64,000 bases of DNA from CAWFLT01 sp963816795 (lineage in GTDB: Bacteria; Acidobacteriota; Vicinamibacteria; Vicinamibacterales; SCN-69-37): positions 1 to 64,000 of the forward strand of contig CAWFLT010000002.1 in assembly GCA_963816795.1 (NCBI GenBank), in the 5' to 3' direction. Below are positions 36,307-44,599 of this stretch, in pieces. The notes beneath the pieces are model-generated. The model was not told where the DNA came from and did no database searches. It was given only the letters and a program-made list of their open reading frames with translations. Positions within the stretch are counted from its first letter, which is position 1, and the number at the start of each line of letters is the position of its first letter. Made by a program: the position numbers and the translations under genes.

Positions 36307-37200
36307 ATGCGCATGCGCACTCGTCGAATCACGCTGGCCGCCCTGGTGGCGGCCTTGATGACCGTCGCGCCTCACTCGCAGGAGCGCTTCTCGTTCTTCC
36401 AGGCGAGCACGCCTGAAAGCGTCCAGCGGATGCTCACCCTGGCCGAGCTTCGCGACGACGACGTCGTCGTGGATCTCGGGTCCGGGGACGGGCTGATTCC
36501 GCTGACCGCCGCCCGCATGAATTCACGTCTTCGCGGCTACGGCGTCGACATCGACGCCAAGCTCGTGAGCGAGTCGAATAACCAGGCGAAAAGCGAGGGC
36601 CTGGCCAATCGCGTCCGCTTCGAACAGCGCAACGCTTTTGACACCGACCTGGGCAACGCGACCGTCGTGACCATGTGGCTGTTTCCCGAGCTCATGCGGT
36701 TGCTGCGGCCGATCATCCTCGAACGCGCCCGCCCCGGCACGCGCGTGCTGACCAGCACCTGGGACCTCGCCGGCTGGGCGCCTGACGCGGTCAACCGGGA
36801 CGGCGCGCCGATCTACCTCTGGATCGTTCCTGCCCGTGTCGGCGGAGACTGGGATTGGGAGCTGCAGGTGGCCGGGAGGCGCGTGCGGTACGGCGCATTC
36901 ATCGAGCAGCATTTTCAGGAACTGCAGGGCGTCGCGCGCGCCGGCGATCGGCGCGAGGTGCTCGAACCGGTGAGCCTGAGAGGCGAAGACATCGTCTTCA
37001 CGTTGAACATCACGCTCGACGGACTTGGCCTGACCCGCCACGAGTTCAGCGGCAAGGCGCAGAGCGATCAGATTGTGGGCACCGTCAAGGTCACTCCCTT
37101 GAATCAGGCGGCGGTGACTGTGCCGTGGCAAGCGAAACGCGTGGCTCGCTCGACCTACTTCGCGCCGACGGGCCTGGCGATGTTTCAGCCGCCGCGTTAG
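36307..37200 (+). CDS. exported SAM-dependent methyltransferase-like protein
   Basis: A 297-residue protein. It begins with a signal-like segment (MRTRRITLAALVAALMTVAP) and then the region ERFSFFQASTPESVQRMLTL. A class I methyltransferase core follows: VVVDLGSGDGLIPLTAARMN (motif I, SAM loop), GYGVDIDAKLVSESNNQAKS (motif II), VRFEQRNAFDTDLGNATVVT and WLFPELMRLLRP. About 110 C-terminal residues form an extra beta-rich domain (LNITLDGLGLTRHEFSGKAQ). SAM is not expected outside the cytoplasm, so the N-terminal segment may be a membrane anchor facing inward or the enzyme is inactive. AGGTTT lies upstream of ATG 36307. Confidence 0.75.
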   Translation: MRMRTRRITLAALVAALMTVAPHSQERFSFFQASTPESVQRMLTLAELRDDDVVVDLGSGDGLIPLTAARMNSRLRGYGVDIDAKLVSESNNQAKSEGLANRVRFEQRNAFDTDLGNATVVTMWLFPELMRLLRPIILERARPGTRVLTSTWDLAGWAPDAVNRDGAPIYLWIVPARVGGDWDWELQVAGRRVRYGAFIEQHFQELQGVARAGDRREVLEPVSLRGEDIVFTLNITLDGLGLTRHEFSGKAQSDQIVGTVKVTPLNQAAVTVPWQAKRVARSTYFAPTGLAMFQPPR

Positions 37201-37365
37201 CGTCGCGCCGGTCCCGCCTGAGCGGATGGTGGCGGGTGAGCCAATTTGGCTGGTCTGTGGGAAGTACTTGTCCAGCCGGTGGCCTCGTCAGTCGATTCCG
37301 TCCCGGTGTGGCCGGCCGATGCGTCAGGAACGAAACTTGCTGTTGCTCAGCCCGAGGTGGGTGTC

Positions 37366-38436
37366 ATGCGCAGGTTCATCCTGGTGCGGCGGGCGCTGCC
37401 GTTTCTGATTCTCCTGGCCGCTGCCGGGTGTGGCGCGAGCAGCGAGAACAATTCCCCGACCGCGCCATCGGCTGCGGGCGGTAGCGGCGCGACCATCGCC
37501 GGCACCGTGAGCGGCGTGGGGACTAGCGGGCTCACGGTCGCGGTCGCTGGCACCAATCTGTCGACGGGCGTGGAGAATACAGGCAACTTCAGGCTTGGCG
37601 GGGTGCCCGCGGGGCTCGTGCGTTTGCAATTCAGAACGGCCGCGGCGACGGCCACGGCACTGCTACCGAACGTCACCAACGATGACGTCATCCAGATTCA
37701 GGTCCAGGTCAGCGGCGCCTCGGCGACGATCGTCAGCGAGACGCGATCGACCGCCAAAGTCGTGCTTTGCCATCGGACGGGAAACGGCACGTATCACTCC
37801 ATCGAGATCAGTACAGACGCCGAGTCAGCACATCGGGCGCACGGCGACGGCAAGATCGGCGATCCCGTGCCGGGCGAGCTCGGGCGGGTCTTCGGCGCCG
37901 ACTGCCAGCCGACTGGCCCGCTGACCAGCGCTTCCGTGCGCATCAAGAAGGCCACCAACGGGCAGGATGCCGACAACGCACCAGGACCAACCGTACCCGT
38001 GAACAGCACCGTCACGTGGACCTACGTCGTGACGAACACCGGCACCGCGCCGCTCACCGCGGTCGTGGTGAGGGATGATCCCAACGGTCCGGTGCCGTGC
38101 CCCAGAGCGACGCTGGCCGCCGGCGAATCGATGACGTGCATGACGACCGGCGTGGCGATCGCCGGCCAGTACCGCAACGTCGGCACGGTGACGGCGAGCT
38201 GGAGTGCGGGATCGGTCTCGGATTCCGACGCCAGCCACTACTTCGGTCAGGTCGCGACGCAGGTAGAAGGACCGAAAGTCCAGCTCTGCCATCGGACCGG
38301 CAATGGCTCGTACCATCTGATCGAAGTGAGCGTCAACGCCGAGCCCGCGCACCGCGCGCACGGCGACGGCAAGATCGGCGAGGCGGTGCCCGGCACTCCC
38401 GGGCGGACGTTCGGCGCCAATTGCTCCGTGCAGTAG
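37366..38436 (+). CDS. lipoprotein with duplicated CHRTGNG motif
   Basis: A 356-residue lipoprotein. ATG 37366 gives the signal LPFLILLAAAGCGASSEN with lipobox Cys at residue 22. A carboxypeptidase-regulatory-like beta domain follows (GATIAGTVSGVGTSGLTVAV). A block beginning LCHRTGNGTYHSIEIS and continuing AHRAHGDGKIGDPVPGELGR occurs once at about residues 132-182 and again at the C-terminus (LCHRTGNGSYHLIEVS). Between them lies a DUF11-like repeat domain (TWTYVVTNTGTAPLTAVVVR). The paired His and Cys of each block suggest a metal or disulfide site. It is probably a surface protein; function is unknown. Confidence 0.75.
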   Translation: MRRFILVRRALPFLILLAAAGCGASSENNSPTAPSAAGGSGATIAGTVSGVGTSGLTVAVAGTNLSTGVENTGNFRLGGVPAGLVRLQFRTAAATATALLPNVTNDDVIQIQVQVSGASATIVSETRSTAKVVLCHRTGNGTYHSIEISTDAESAHRAHGDGKIGDPVPGELGRVFGADCQPTGPLTSASVRIKKATNGQDADNAPGPTVPVNSTVTWTYVVTNTGTAPLTAVVVRDDPNGPVPCPRATLAAGESMTCMTTGVAIAGQYRNVGTVTASWSAGSVSDSDASHYFGQVATQVEGPKVQLCHRTGNGSYHLIEVSVNAEPAHRAHGDGKIGEAVPGTPGRTFGANCSVQ

Positions 38437-38558
38437 CGTCGGTGCAGCCGGGAGACCGTCAGGCGGCCGACGTGCCGAGCCGCACTGGGATTCTGAGCTT
38501 TGAGTCGATTCAAGTCGATTTGAGCAACTGACTCAATCCGATCTACAGTTTCATCCCC

Positions 38559-41500
38559 GTGGGATGGATGAGCGGAAAGAGTTGGCGGGCCCGGCTGTGC
38601 GCGAGCGCCGTCCTGTTGGCCGTCACCGCGCCGGCTGCCGCCGCCCAGATCGGCGGTGGCGCACTGGCCGGGCAGGTGATCGATCAAGCCGGCGCCGCTT
38701 TGCCTGGAGCGACGTTGACCCTCACGGCGGTTGGCACCAATCTCTCCCGAACGACGGTGGCAGGCGAGGACGGACACTACCTCTTCACGGCGCTCGCGCC
38801 TGGCCTGTATCGCGTCCGCGTCGAGTTGAATGGCTTTCGACCGCTCATCCGCGACGGCATTCGGCTCGCCACGGGCGAAACGGTCCGGCTGAGCCTGCCA
38901 ATGCAGCTCGGCGCCGTCACAGAAGCGATCACGGTCACGGCAGATGCGTCACTGCTCCGAGGCGAAACCTCAGGACTCGGCCACGTCATCGACCATCGAA
39001 AGATCGTCGACCTCCCGCTCAACGGCCGAAGCTTCATCGCGCTCGCGACGTTGGCGCCGGGCGTCGCGATGCCGCCAGCGCCTGCTGCGCCGTTGCCTCG
39101 CATCAACGGCGGACGGCCGCGCACGAACGAGTACCTCTTCGACGGCATCTCGGTGTTGCAGCCAGAGCCGGGCCAGGTCGCGTTCTTCCCGAACCTGGAC
39201 GCGATTCAGGAGTTCAAGATCGAAAGCAACAGCCCGCCGGCCGAATTCGGCCGCTTCAACGGCGGGGTCGTCAACCTGACCACCAGATCGGGCACCAACG
39301 CGTTTCGCGGCACGCTCTTCGAGTACGTGCGGCACGAAGCGCTGAACGCCCGGAACTACTTCACGCCGTCCGAGGCGGCCAAGCCGCAGTTTCGCCGGAA
39401 TCAGTTCGGCGGCGTTGTTGGCGGACCCGTCCGCCGCGATCGGACGTTCTTTTTTGCCGACTATCAGGGACAGCGGCAGACGATCGGCCGCACGGTCATC
39501 TCCACCGTGCCGACCCAGCTACAGCGGCAGGGCATCTTTACCGAGGCGATCGGCGGACGTGTACCCGCCATTTACGATCCCGCGACGACAATGCCCGGCC
39601 CGACCGGCGGCGTGACGCGCCAGCCATTCTCGGGGAACACGATCCCGGCCGATCGGGTGGACCCGGTCGCGCGCCAGCTCCTGGAGCGATATCCGCTGCC
39701 GACGAGTGCGGGCACCGCCAACAACTACCGCCGTGTGGACAACGAGACGGTCGATCAGGATCTCGTCAGTGTTCGGCTCGATCACCGTCTCGCAACGGGC
39801 CGGGATGACGTGTTCGGGCGGCTGACCCGATTCGACGAGACCTTCATCCCGGTCACACCGCTTCCTGAAGGAAGCGGACTGACGACGGGCACGCTCGGGC
39901 CGCAGCAGACCACGTCGTGGTCGTTCGCGTCGAGCTATCGACGCGTCGTCAGCCAGCGTATCGTCAACGAGCTGCGGATCGGCGACACACGCCGCAGCGT
40001 CGGACGCACCGCCGTCGAACTGGCCGGCCCGCCGTCCGCGAGCCTGGGCCTTCCCGGCATTCCGTCGAACGCGCAGTTCCCGCAGACGCTGCCAGCGTTC
40101 CTGATCGGCGGCTATCAGCAGCTGGGATCGCCACCGAGCACAGCCTCGCAGTTCGGCACGAGCGTGACGCAAATCGCTGATTCGCTCGTCTGGCTGAAAG
40201 GACGGCACAGCCTGAAGATCGGCGCGGACCTGCGCTGGGAGCGCCTCAACGTCCTGCAGCCGCCGTCGCCGACGGGATCCTTCACGTTCAGTAACTTGTT
40301 CAGCGACCTGCCAGGCACGGCGAATACAGGCACGCCGTTCGCCAGCTTTCTGCTCGGACAGGTGCAGCAGTTCTCGATCGATCTCCAGCAACAGGAGGTC
40401 CGCAACCGCGCGCACTTCCAGGAGTACTTCGTTCAGGACGACTGGCGGGTGTCCTCCCGGGTGACCGTCAACGCCGGCGTGCGGTATACGCTGAACTTCC
40501 CGTCAACCGAGGAGCACAATCAGGCCGCTGTTTTCAATCTGGACACCGAGCAACTCGAGTATCTCGGCCAGAATGGCGTGCCGCGTTCAGCGCGTCGCCT
40601 GCACAAACTCAATTTCGGTCCGCGCCTGGGCGTCGCGGCTCGCGTCACCGACCGGACTGTGGTGCGAGGCGGATACGCGACGGTGTGGATCGAAATGGCC
40701 GGCATCACGACACCGTTCACGACGCCGGTCTTTCCGTTCCTGCAGACGGTATCGCAACGAAATCTCGACAATATTTCGCCCGCGTTCGTACTGGCCACCG
40801 GCCCCAGCGTCGAGCCCATTCCGCTGACGCCGGACGCTGGCCTGGGTCAGGGCGTCTTTTCTGTCGATCGCGACCTCGGCTCCGGCTACGTCCAGCAGTG
40901 GAACGCGTCGATGCAGCGTGAGCTCTCCTCGAACATCGCGGTGGAAGTGGCCTATGTCGGGTCGAAGATCACACGGGTGGGCCTCCCGGACTCCAACCTG
41001 AACCAGCTCACGGTCGATCAGCTCGCACAGGGTGCGCCGTTGCAGGTACGCGTCGACAACCCGTACTTCGGGATCATCCCGCGTTCGTCATCGCTCGGCG
41101 ATCCGACGATCACGGTCGCGCAGCTGCAGAAGCCCTATCCGCAGTACACGACCGTCAGTCTCTATCGCAACAACGTCGGCACGACGATGTACCACGGCGT
41201 TTACGCCAAGCTGGAACAGCGCTTCTCACGAGGCCTGTCGTATCTCGTCAGCTACACGCGATCGAAGCTCGTCGATGACGCCTCCTCGGTGTTCGACGCG
41301 TCGATTCTGACCGGGCCAGTGGCGAACTTTCCGGTGGCCGACAGTTTCAACCGCAGTCTCGAGCGCGACTATTCGAACGGAGACATTCCACACGTTTTCG
41401 TCGCGTCTGCGGTCTGGGACCTCCCATGGGGCCAGACTCGAGGCCGCGACGTCACCGGCTTCTGGGGCGCGCTGATCAGCGACTGGACCTTGACCGGCGT

Positions 41501-41921
41501 GCTCACGCTCCAGTCGGGTCTCCCGATCGCCATTGGCCAGACGACGAACAACAATGCGTTCGCGGGATTCGGCACGCAGCGGCCCAACCTCGTCGGCGAT
41601 CCGAAGCTCCCGGCAAACGAACGGTCGGTGAACCGCTGGTTCAACACCAGCGCGTTCGCGGCGGCGCCAGCCTTTACGATTGGCACGAGCTCACGCAATC
41701 CGGTCCGGGGGCCGGGCTATCGCAACCTCGATCTCGCGTTGATGCGGCGGGTGCCACTGTCCGGCAGCCGGGCACTGGAAGTGCGGGCGGAGGTGTTCAA
41801 TGCCACCAACATCGCGCCGTTCGGCGCCCCGAATACGACCGTCGGCTCGGCCGCGTTCGGAACGATTACCTCGGCGGGAGATCCACGCGTGATTCAACTG
41901 GCGCTGAAATTCCTGTTCTGA
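38559..41921 (+). CDS. TonB-dependent receptor with carboxypeptidase-regulatory domain
   Basis: A 1120-residue outer-membrane protein. A signal peptide (LCASAVLLAVTAPAAAAQIG) is followed by a carboxypeptidase-regulatory-like domain (AGQVIDQAGAALPGATLTLT, YLFTALAPGLYRVRVELNGF), a plug (IVDLPLNGRSFIALATLAPG) and a long beta barrel ending in LALKFLF, with the terminal aromatic residue used in outer-membrane insertion. This OmpB/oar-like architecture is abundant in Acidobacteria and probably takes up oligosaccharides or other polymers. GTG 38559 and ATG 38568 are both possible starts. No TonB box can be named with certainty. It has no indels over 3.3 kb, in contrast to many neighbours. Confidence 0.9.
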   Translation: MGWMSGKSWRARLCASAVLLAVTAPAAAAQIGGGALAGQVIDQAGAALPGATLTLTAVGTNLSRTTVAGEDGHYLFTALAPGLYRVRVELNGFRPLIRDGIRLATGETVRLSLPMQLGAVTEAITVTADASLLRGETSGLGHVIDHRKIVDLPLNGRSFIALATLAPGVAMPPAPAAPLPRINGGRPRTNEYLFDGISVLQPEPGQVAFFPNLDAIQEFKIESNSPPAEFGRFNGGVVNLTTRSGTNAFRGTLFEYVRHEALNARNYFTPSEAAKPQFRRNQFGGVVGGPVRRDRTFFFADYQGQRQTIGRTVISTVPTQLQRQGIFTEAIGGRVPAIYDPATTMPGPTGGVTRQPFSGNTIPADRVDPVARQLLERYPLPTSAGTANNYRRVDNETVDQDLVSVRLDHRLATGRDDVFGRLTRFDETFIPVTPLPEGSGLTTGTLGPQQTTSWSFASSYRRVVSQRIVNELRIGDTRRSVGRTAVELAGPPSASLGLPGIPSNAQFPQTLPAFLIGGYQQLGSPPSTASQFGTSVTQIADSLVWLKGRHSLKIGADLRWERLNVLQPPSPTGSFTFSNLFSDLPGTANTGTPFASFLLGQVQQFSIDLQQQEVRNRAHFQEYFVQDDWRVSSRVTVNAGVRYTLNFPSTEEHNQAAVFNLDTEQLEYLGQNGVPRSARRLHKLNFGPRLGVAARVTDRTVVRGGYATVWIEMAGITTPFTTPVFPFLQTVSQRNLDNISPAFVLATGPSVEPIPLTPDAGLGQGVFSVDRDLGSGYVQQWNASMQRELSSNIAVEVAYVGSKITRVGLPDSNLNQLTVDQLAQGAPLQVRVDNPYFGIIPRSSSLGDPTITVAQLQKPYPQYTTVSLYRNNVGTTMYHGVYAKLEQRFSRGLSYLVSYTRSKLVDDASSVFDASILTGPVANFPVADSFNRSLERDYSNGDIPHVFVASAVWDLPWGQTRGRDVTGFWGALISDWTLTGVLTLQSGLPIAIGQTTNNNAFAGFGTQRPNLVGDPKLPANERSVNRWFNTSAFAAAPAFTIGTSSRNPVRGPGYRNLDLALMRRVPLSGSRALEVRAEVFNATNIAPFGAPNTTVGSAAFGTITSAGDPRVIQLALKFLF

Positions 41922-41967
41922 GGACTCCCGGAGTCGTGAGCGTGCTGACGACTCCGGGAGTCCTTCT

Positions 41968-43182
41968 TCAGAACACCGCTTCGAGCAGGCGCGTGAGCAA
42001 CTCATCCAACGGAACCATCGTGAGTGCCAATGGCGCGACCGGGGCGAGCGTCGTCAGCGCCAGCTGCAGTGCGGTCTGCAAGGTGAACGGCACCAACCGC
42101 ATTTCCTTGACCACGGTGAAGCTGTTGCCGAGATCGGCCAGCGATTGAATGTCGGCGCTGCCGATCAGCGGCTCGTTGGCCGGCGCGCCGCTGCGCAGCC
42201 ATTTGTCATCGAATTCGCGCGCGTAGCGCTGCGCCAGCGCGCCGTATTCGCGCAGGCCGACGCGCTTGGCGGCCGCGAGTTGGCGACTGAACAGCAGCAG
42301 CGGGCCGAGGACGGCGATCGCCGTGACGACGACCAACCCGCCGATCTCCAGCTTGAACTGCGGGAGTGTGGCGCCAGCGAAAAAAATCCGGTTGGCAATC
42401 GTCCCGGCGAGCAGGGCCCCCTGGGCCAACATGAACGGCGCGAAGGCGTGGCTCACGCCCGCGACGAAGCCCACGCCGCCGCTGCGATCCGGATGCGTCG
42501 GCATGAGCAGCAACTCGATGCGTGACACGTGCCAGAGGAAGCGCATCCAGATGAACAGGCGGAAGTACCAGCGGACGAGCAGGAACTGAAACAGCGGCAG
42601 GCTCACGAGTCCCAGCCACCAGCCGGCTACTGACGGCTGCCATTCCCCTCCCACCGGCCCGCCGTACCAACTCGATACGTCGAGCGCCAGTTGCGTCCGC
42701 CAGATGAACGGCACTCCGACGAAGAAGACGGCGGCCAGCAGGAGCGCTTCGGCCGTGACCGAATTGCGCAGGCGAAGCGCCGAGCTGATGGCCGCGTCGA
42801 ACCGGTGCCGCGCCGCGTCGGGGATCAGCTCGCGCGTCAGAAATTCCCGCACGACTGGACGCATGAGCCGGTGAACGACCAGCTCAGCGACGACCAGCAA
42901 CGGCAGCGCGAGGAGCAGCCGTATGTGCAGTTCCACGTCGTGGAGGAACGGCACCCTGACGCGGTCGCCCCACGCGTGTCCCGCCGCCACCGACAGCACC
43001 AGCGGCGGCACCCAGGTCAGCACCACTAACGCGATAACGCGCCGGCGAAGCAACTCCAGCGCGCCTCCGGCGAGACGCGCCCGCCGCCAGAGTTGATACA
43101 GCGGCCCGCCCAGGACGAGCGAGAAGTCGGCCGGATCGTGCAGGAACCGTTCGGTGTCGGTCGGAGGATGCGGTGCGCTCAT
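41968..43182 (-). CDS. uncharacterised polytopic membrane protein
   Basis: A 404-residue protein with about six membrane helices (VIALVVLTWVPPLVLSVAAG, HIRLLLALPLLVVAELVVHR, SVTAEALLLAAVFFVGVPFI, AGWWLGLVSLPLFQFLLVRW, FKLEIGGLVVVTAIAVLGPL, ALQLALTTLAPVAPLALTMV). Soluble parts contain a cytosolic helical region (YGALAQRYAREFDDKWLRSG). I do not recognise a transport or enzyme motif. Related proteins appear in many bacterial genomes as hypothetical membrane proteins. It is convergent with the TonB receptor and its start is 16 bases from the end of the next exported gene on the other side, so it may be transcribed after that gene. Confidence 0.7.
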   Translation of the reverse strand: MSAPHPPTDTERFLHDPADFSLVLGGPLYQLWRRARLAGGALELLRRRVIALVVLTWVPPLVLSVAAGHAWGDRVRVPFLHDVELHIRLLLALPLLVVAELVVHRLMRPVVREFLTRELIPDAARHRFDAAISSALRLRNSVTAEALLLAAVFFVGVPFIWRTQLALDVSSWYGGPVGGEWQPSVAGWWLGLVSLPLFQFLLVRWYFRLFIWMRFLWHVSRIELLLMPTHPDRSGGVGFVAGVSHAFAPFMLAQGALLAGTIANRIFFAGATLPQFKLEIGGLVVVTAIAVLGPLLLFSRQLAAAKRVGLREYGALAQRYAREFDDKWLRSGAPANEPLIGSADIQSLADLGNSFTVVKEMRLVPFTLQTALQLALTTLAPVAPLALTMVPLDELLTRLLEAVF

Positions 43183-43198
43183 GGGGTCGGCGCGGCCG

Positions 43199-43825
43199 CT
43201 ACTTGGTCACGCCGCGGGCCAGCCCCTGCTTGTGGAGTTCCTTGACGCACTCCTTCACGAGGTCTTCGACGAAGCGCTGGAGGTTTTTCGGATCCTTGGT
43301 CTCGCTGACCGCCGCCCACAAGAGCTGGTTGCGAGGCACGCTATAGATCGTCGCTTCGACGACCACGACCGTGTTCTGCTCCGCGTACCCGGGAATGTAC
43401 GGCTCGTTCCAGCCGTAGCCGTAGTAGCCCCACAACGTGCTGTAGGAAGGGTTCCCCCAGATGCTCGGGTGGTACGTCGTCCGCTTCTCCTTGGTGACCG
43501 GCCGCACCGCCACGACGCCCTCGACATTGGCCTTCTCGAACCAGACCTTGGCGCGATCGGGAGCTTGCAGCTCTTCCTTCGGGGCGATGCGATAGGTGGC
43601 GACCGACTGCAAGCCCCGCGCGGTCAGCTCGCGGACCAGCGTTTCCTCGCCGGCGACGCGAAGCCCGTTCTCCTGCGAGATCACGAGTGCGGCGACTTTC
43701 TTGCCGGCGAAGGTGACCTGGCCGGCATCCGGCGATTTCCAGACCGACGTGAATTTGGGCGCGGCTGACAGCACGCCGACGGCGGCAACCGCTGCCGCAA
43801 CCACAAACGGGAAGGTACGATTCAT
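43199..43825 (-). CDS. exported protein, DUF4136-like
   Basis: A 208-residue exported protein with signal peptide MNRTFPFVVAAAVAAVGVLS and a mature part that begins KFTSVWKSPDAGQVTFAGKK. Strands such as VAALVISQENGLRVAGEETL and NTVVVVEATIYSVPRNQLLW with LVKECVKELHKQG at the end follow the plan of DUF4136-like periplasmic proteins. An aromatic-rich insert (SIWGNPSYSTLWGYYGYGWN) lies in the middle. Function is unknown. It appears fused in frame to the SDR gene upstream, but that join results from an indel in the SDR gene; ATG 43825 begins a proper signal peptide. Confidence 0.75.
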   Translation of the reverse strand: MNRTFPFVVAAAVAAVGVLSAAPKFTSVWKSPDAGQVTFAGKKVAALVISQENGLRVAGEETLVRELTARGLQSVATYRIAPKEELQAPDRAKVWFEKANVEGVVAVRPVTKEKRTTYHPSIWGNPSYSTLWGYYGYGWNEPYIPGYAEQNTVVVVEATIYSVPRNQLLWAAVSETKDPKNLQRFVEDLVKECVKELHKQGLARGVTK

Positions 43826-43860
43826 GATTCCGAAGGATAGCCTGCCGGGAGCCCCCGCCG

Positions 43861-44584
43861 CTACCGGCTCGAGAGCGAGATCTCCTCGACCAGGGCCCGC
43901 TCCGGGCAGCGTGGCGACCAGCCAGGCACACGCGGCGATGTCGTCCGGTTGCAGCATTCGCGCGCGCGCCTCGGCTGACGGGGGCTGCGGTCGCTGGTCG
44001 AGCAGCGGCGTGTTGATATCGCGCGGGTGGATGGAGCAGGCGCGCACGCCGTGCCCGCGCTCCTCGGCATTGATCTGCTGCGTCAGGCCGCTCAGTCCGA
44101 ACTTCGACGAGACGTACGCCGCGCCCGCCAGATCCCGCGCCAACTTCCCGGCGTCGGAGTTGATGTTGATGATGGTCCCGGTCCCGCGCTGGCGCATGCC
44201 GGGAAGGAACGCCCGCACGCAGTAGTACGCGCCGTGCAGGTTCGTCGCGAGGACGGCGTGCCAGTCCTCGAGCGAGAGGGCTGAGAAGCTCCGCCGCGGC
44301 ACGTTGATGCCCGCGGCGTTGACCAGCACATCGACTGCGCCGACCCGTTCCAGCACACCGGCGCCCATGGCCGCCACGTCATCGGCGACGCTGATGTCGC
44401 AGGGGAACGGCATGGCGAGCCGGTCGCCGTCCCGGCCCGCCAGCGACGCGGTCTCGGCGAGTGCCGACGAGCGGCGACCGACCAGCGCCACTCGCCAGCC
44501 CTCAGCCACGAACTTCAGTGCGACTGCGCGCCCGACGCCGCTGCCGGCGCCGGTGACGACGGCGGTTCCCTGCGGAACTGACAC
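43861..44584 (-). CDS. short-chain dehydrogenase/reductase, one frameshift near C-terminus
   Basis: A repaired protein of about 240 residues of the classical SDR family, an NAD(P)-dependent oxidoreductase. The cofactor motif is VVTGAGSGVGRAVALKF (TGxxxGxG), the NNAG-like motif is VLVNAAGIN, the catalytic Ser region IININSDAG and the YxxxK motif AAYVSSKFG with Tyr and Lys present. Near 43905 an extra base in GGGCCC context shifts the frame; the proper end is LPERALVEEISLSSR. The substrate is unknown. The start ATG 44584 is 15 bases after the stop of the LVIVD gene. Confidence 0.85.
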
Positions 44585-44599
44585 GTGGCGGCTCGAGCC

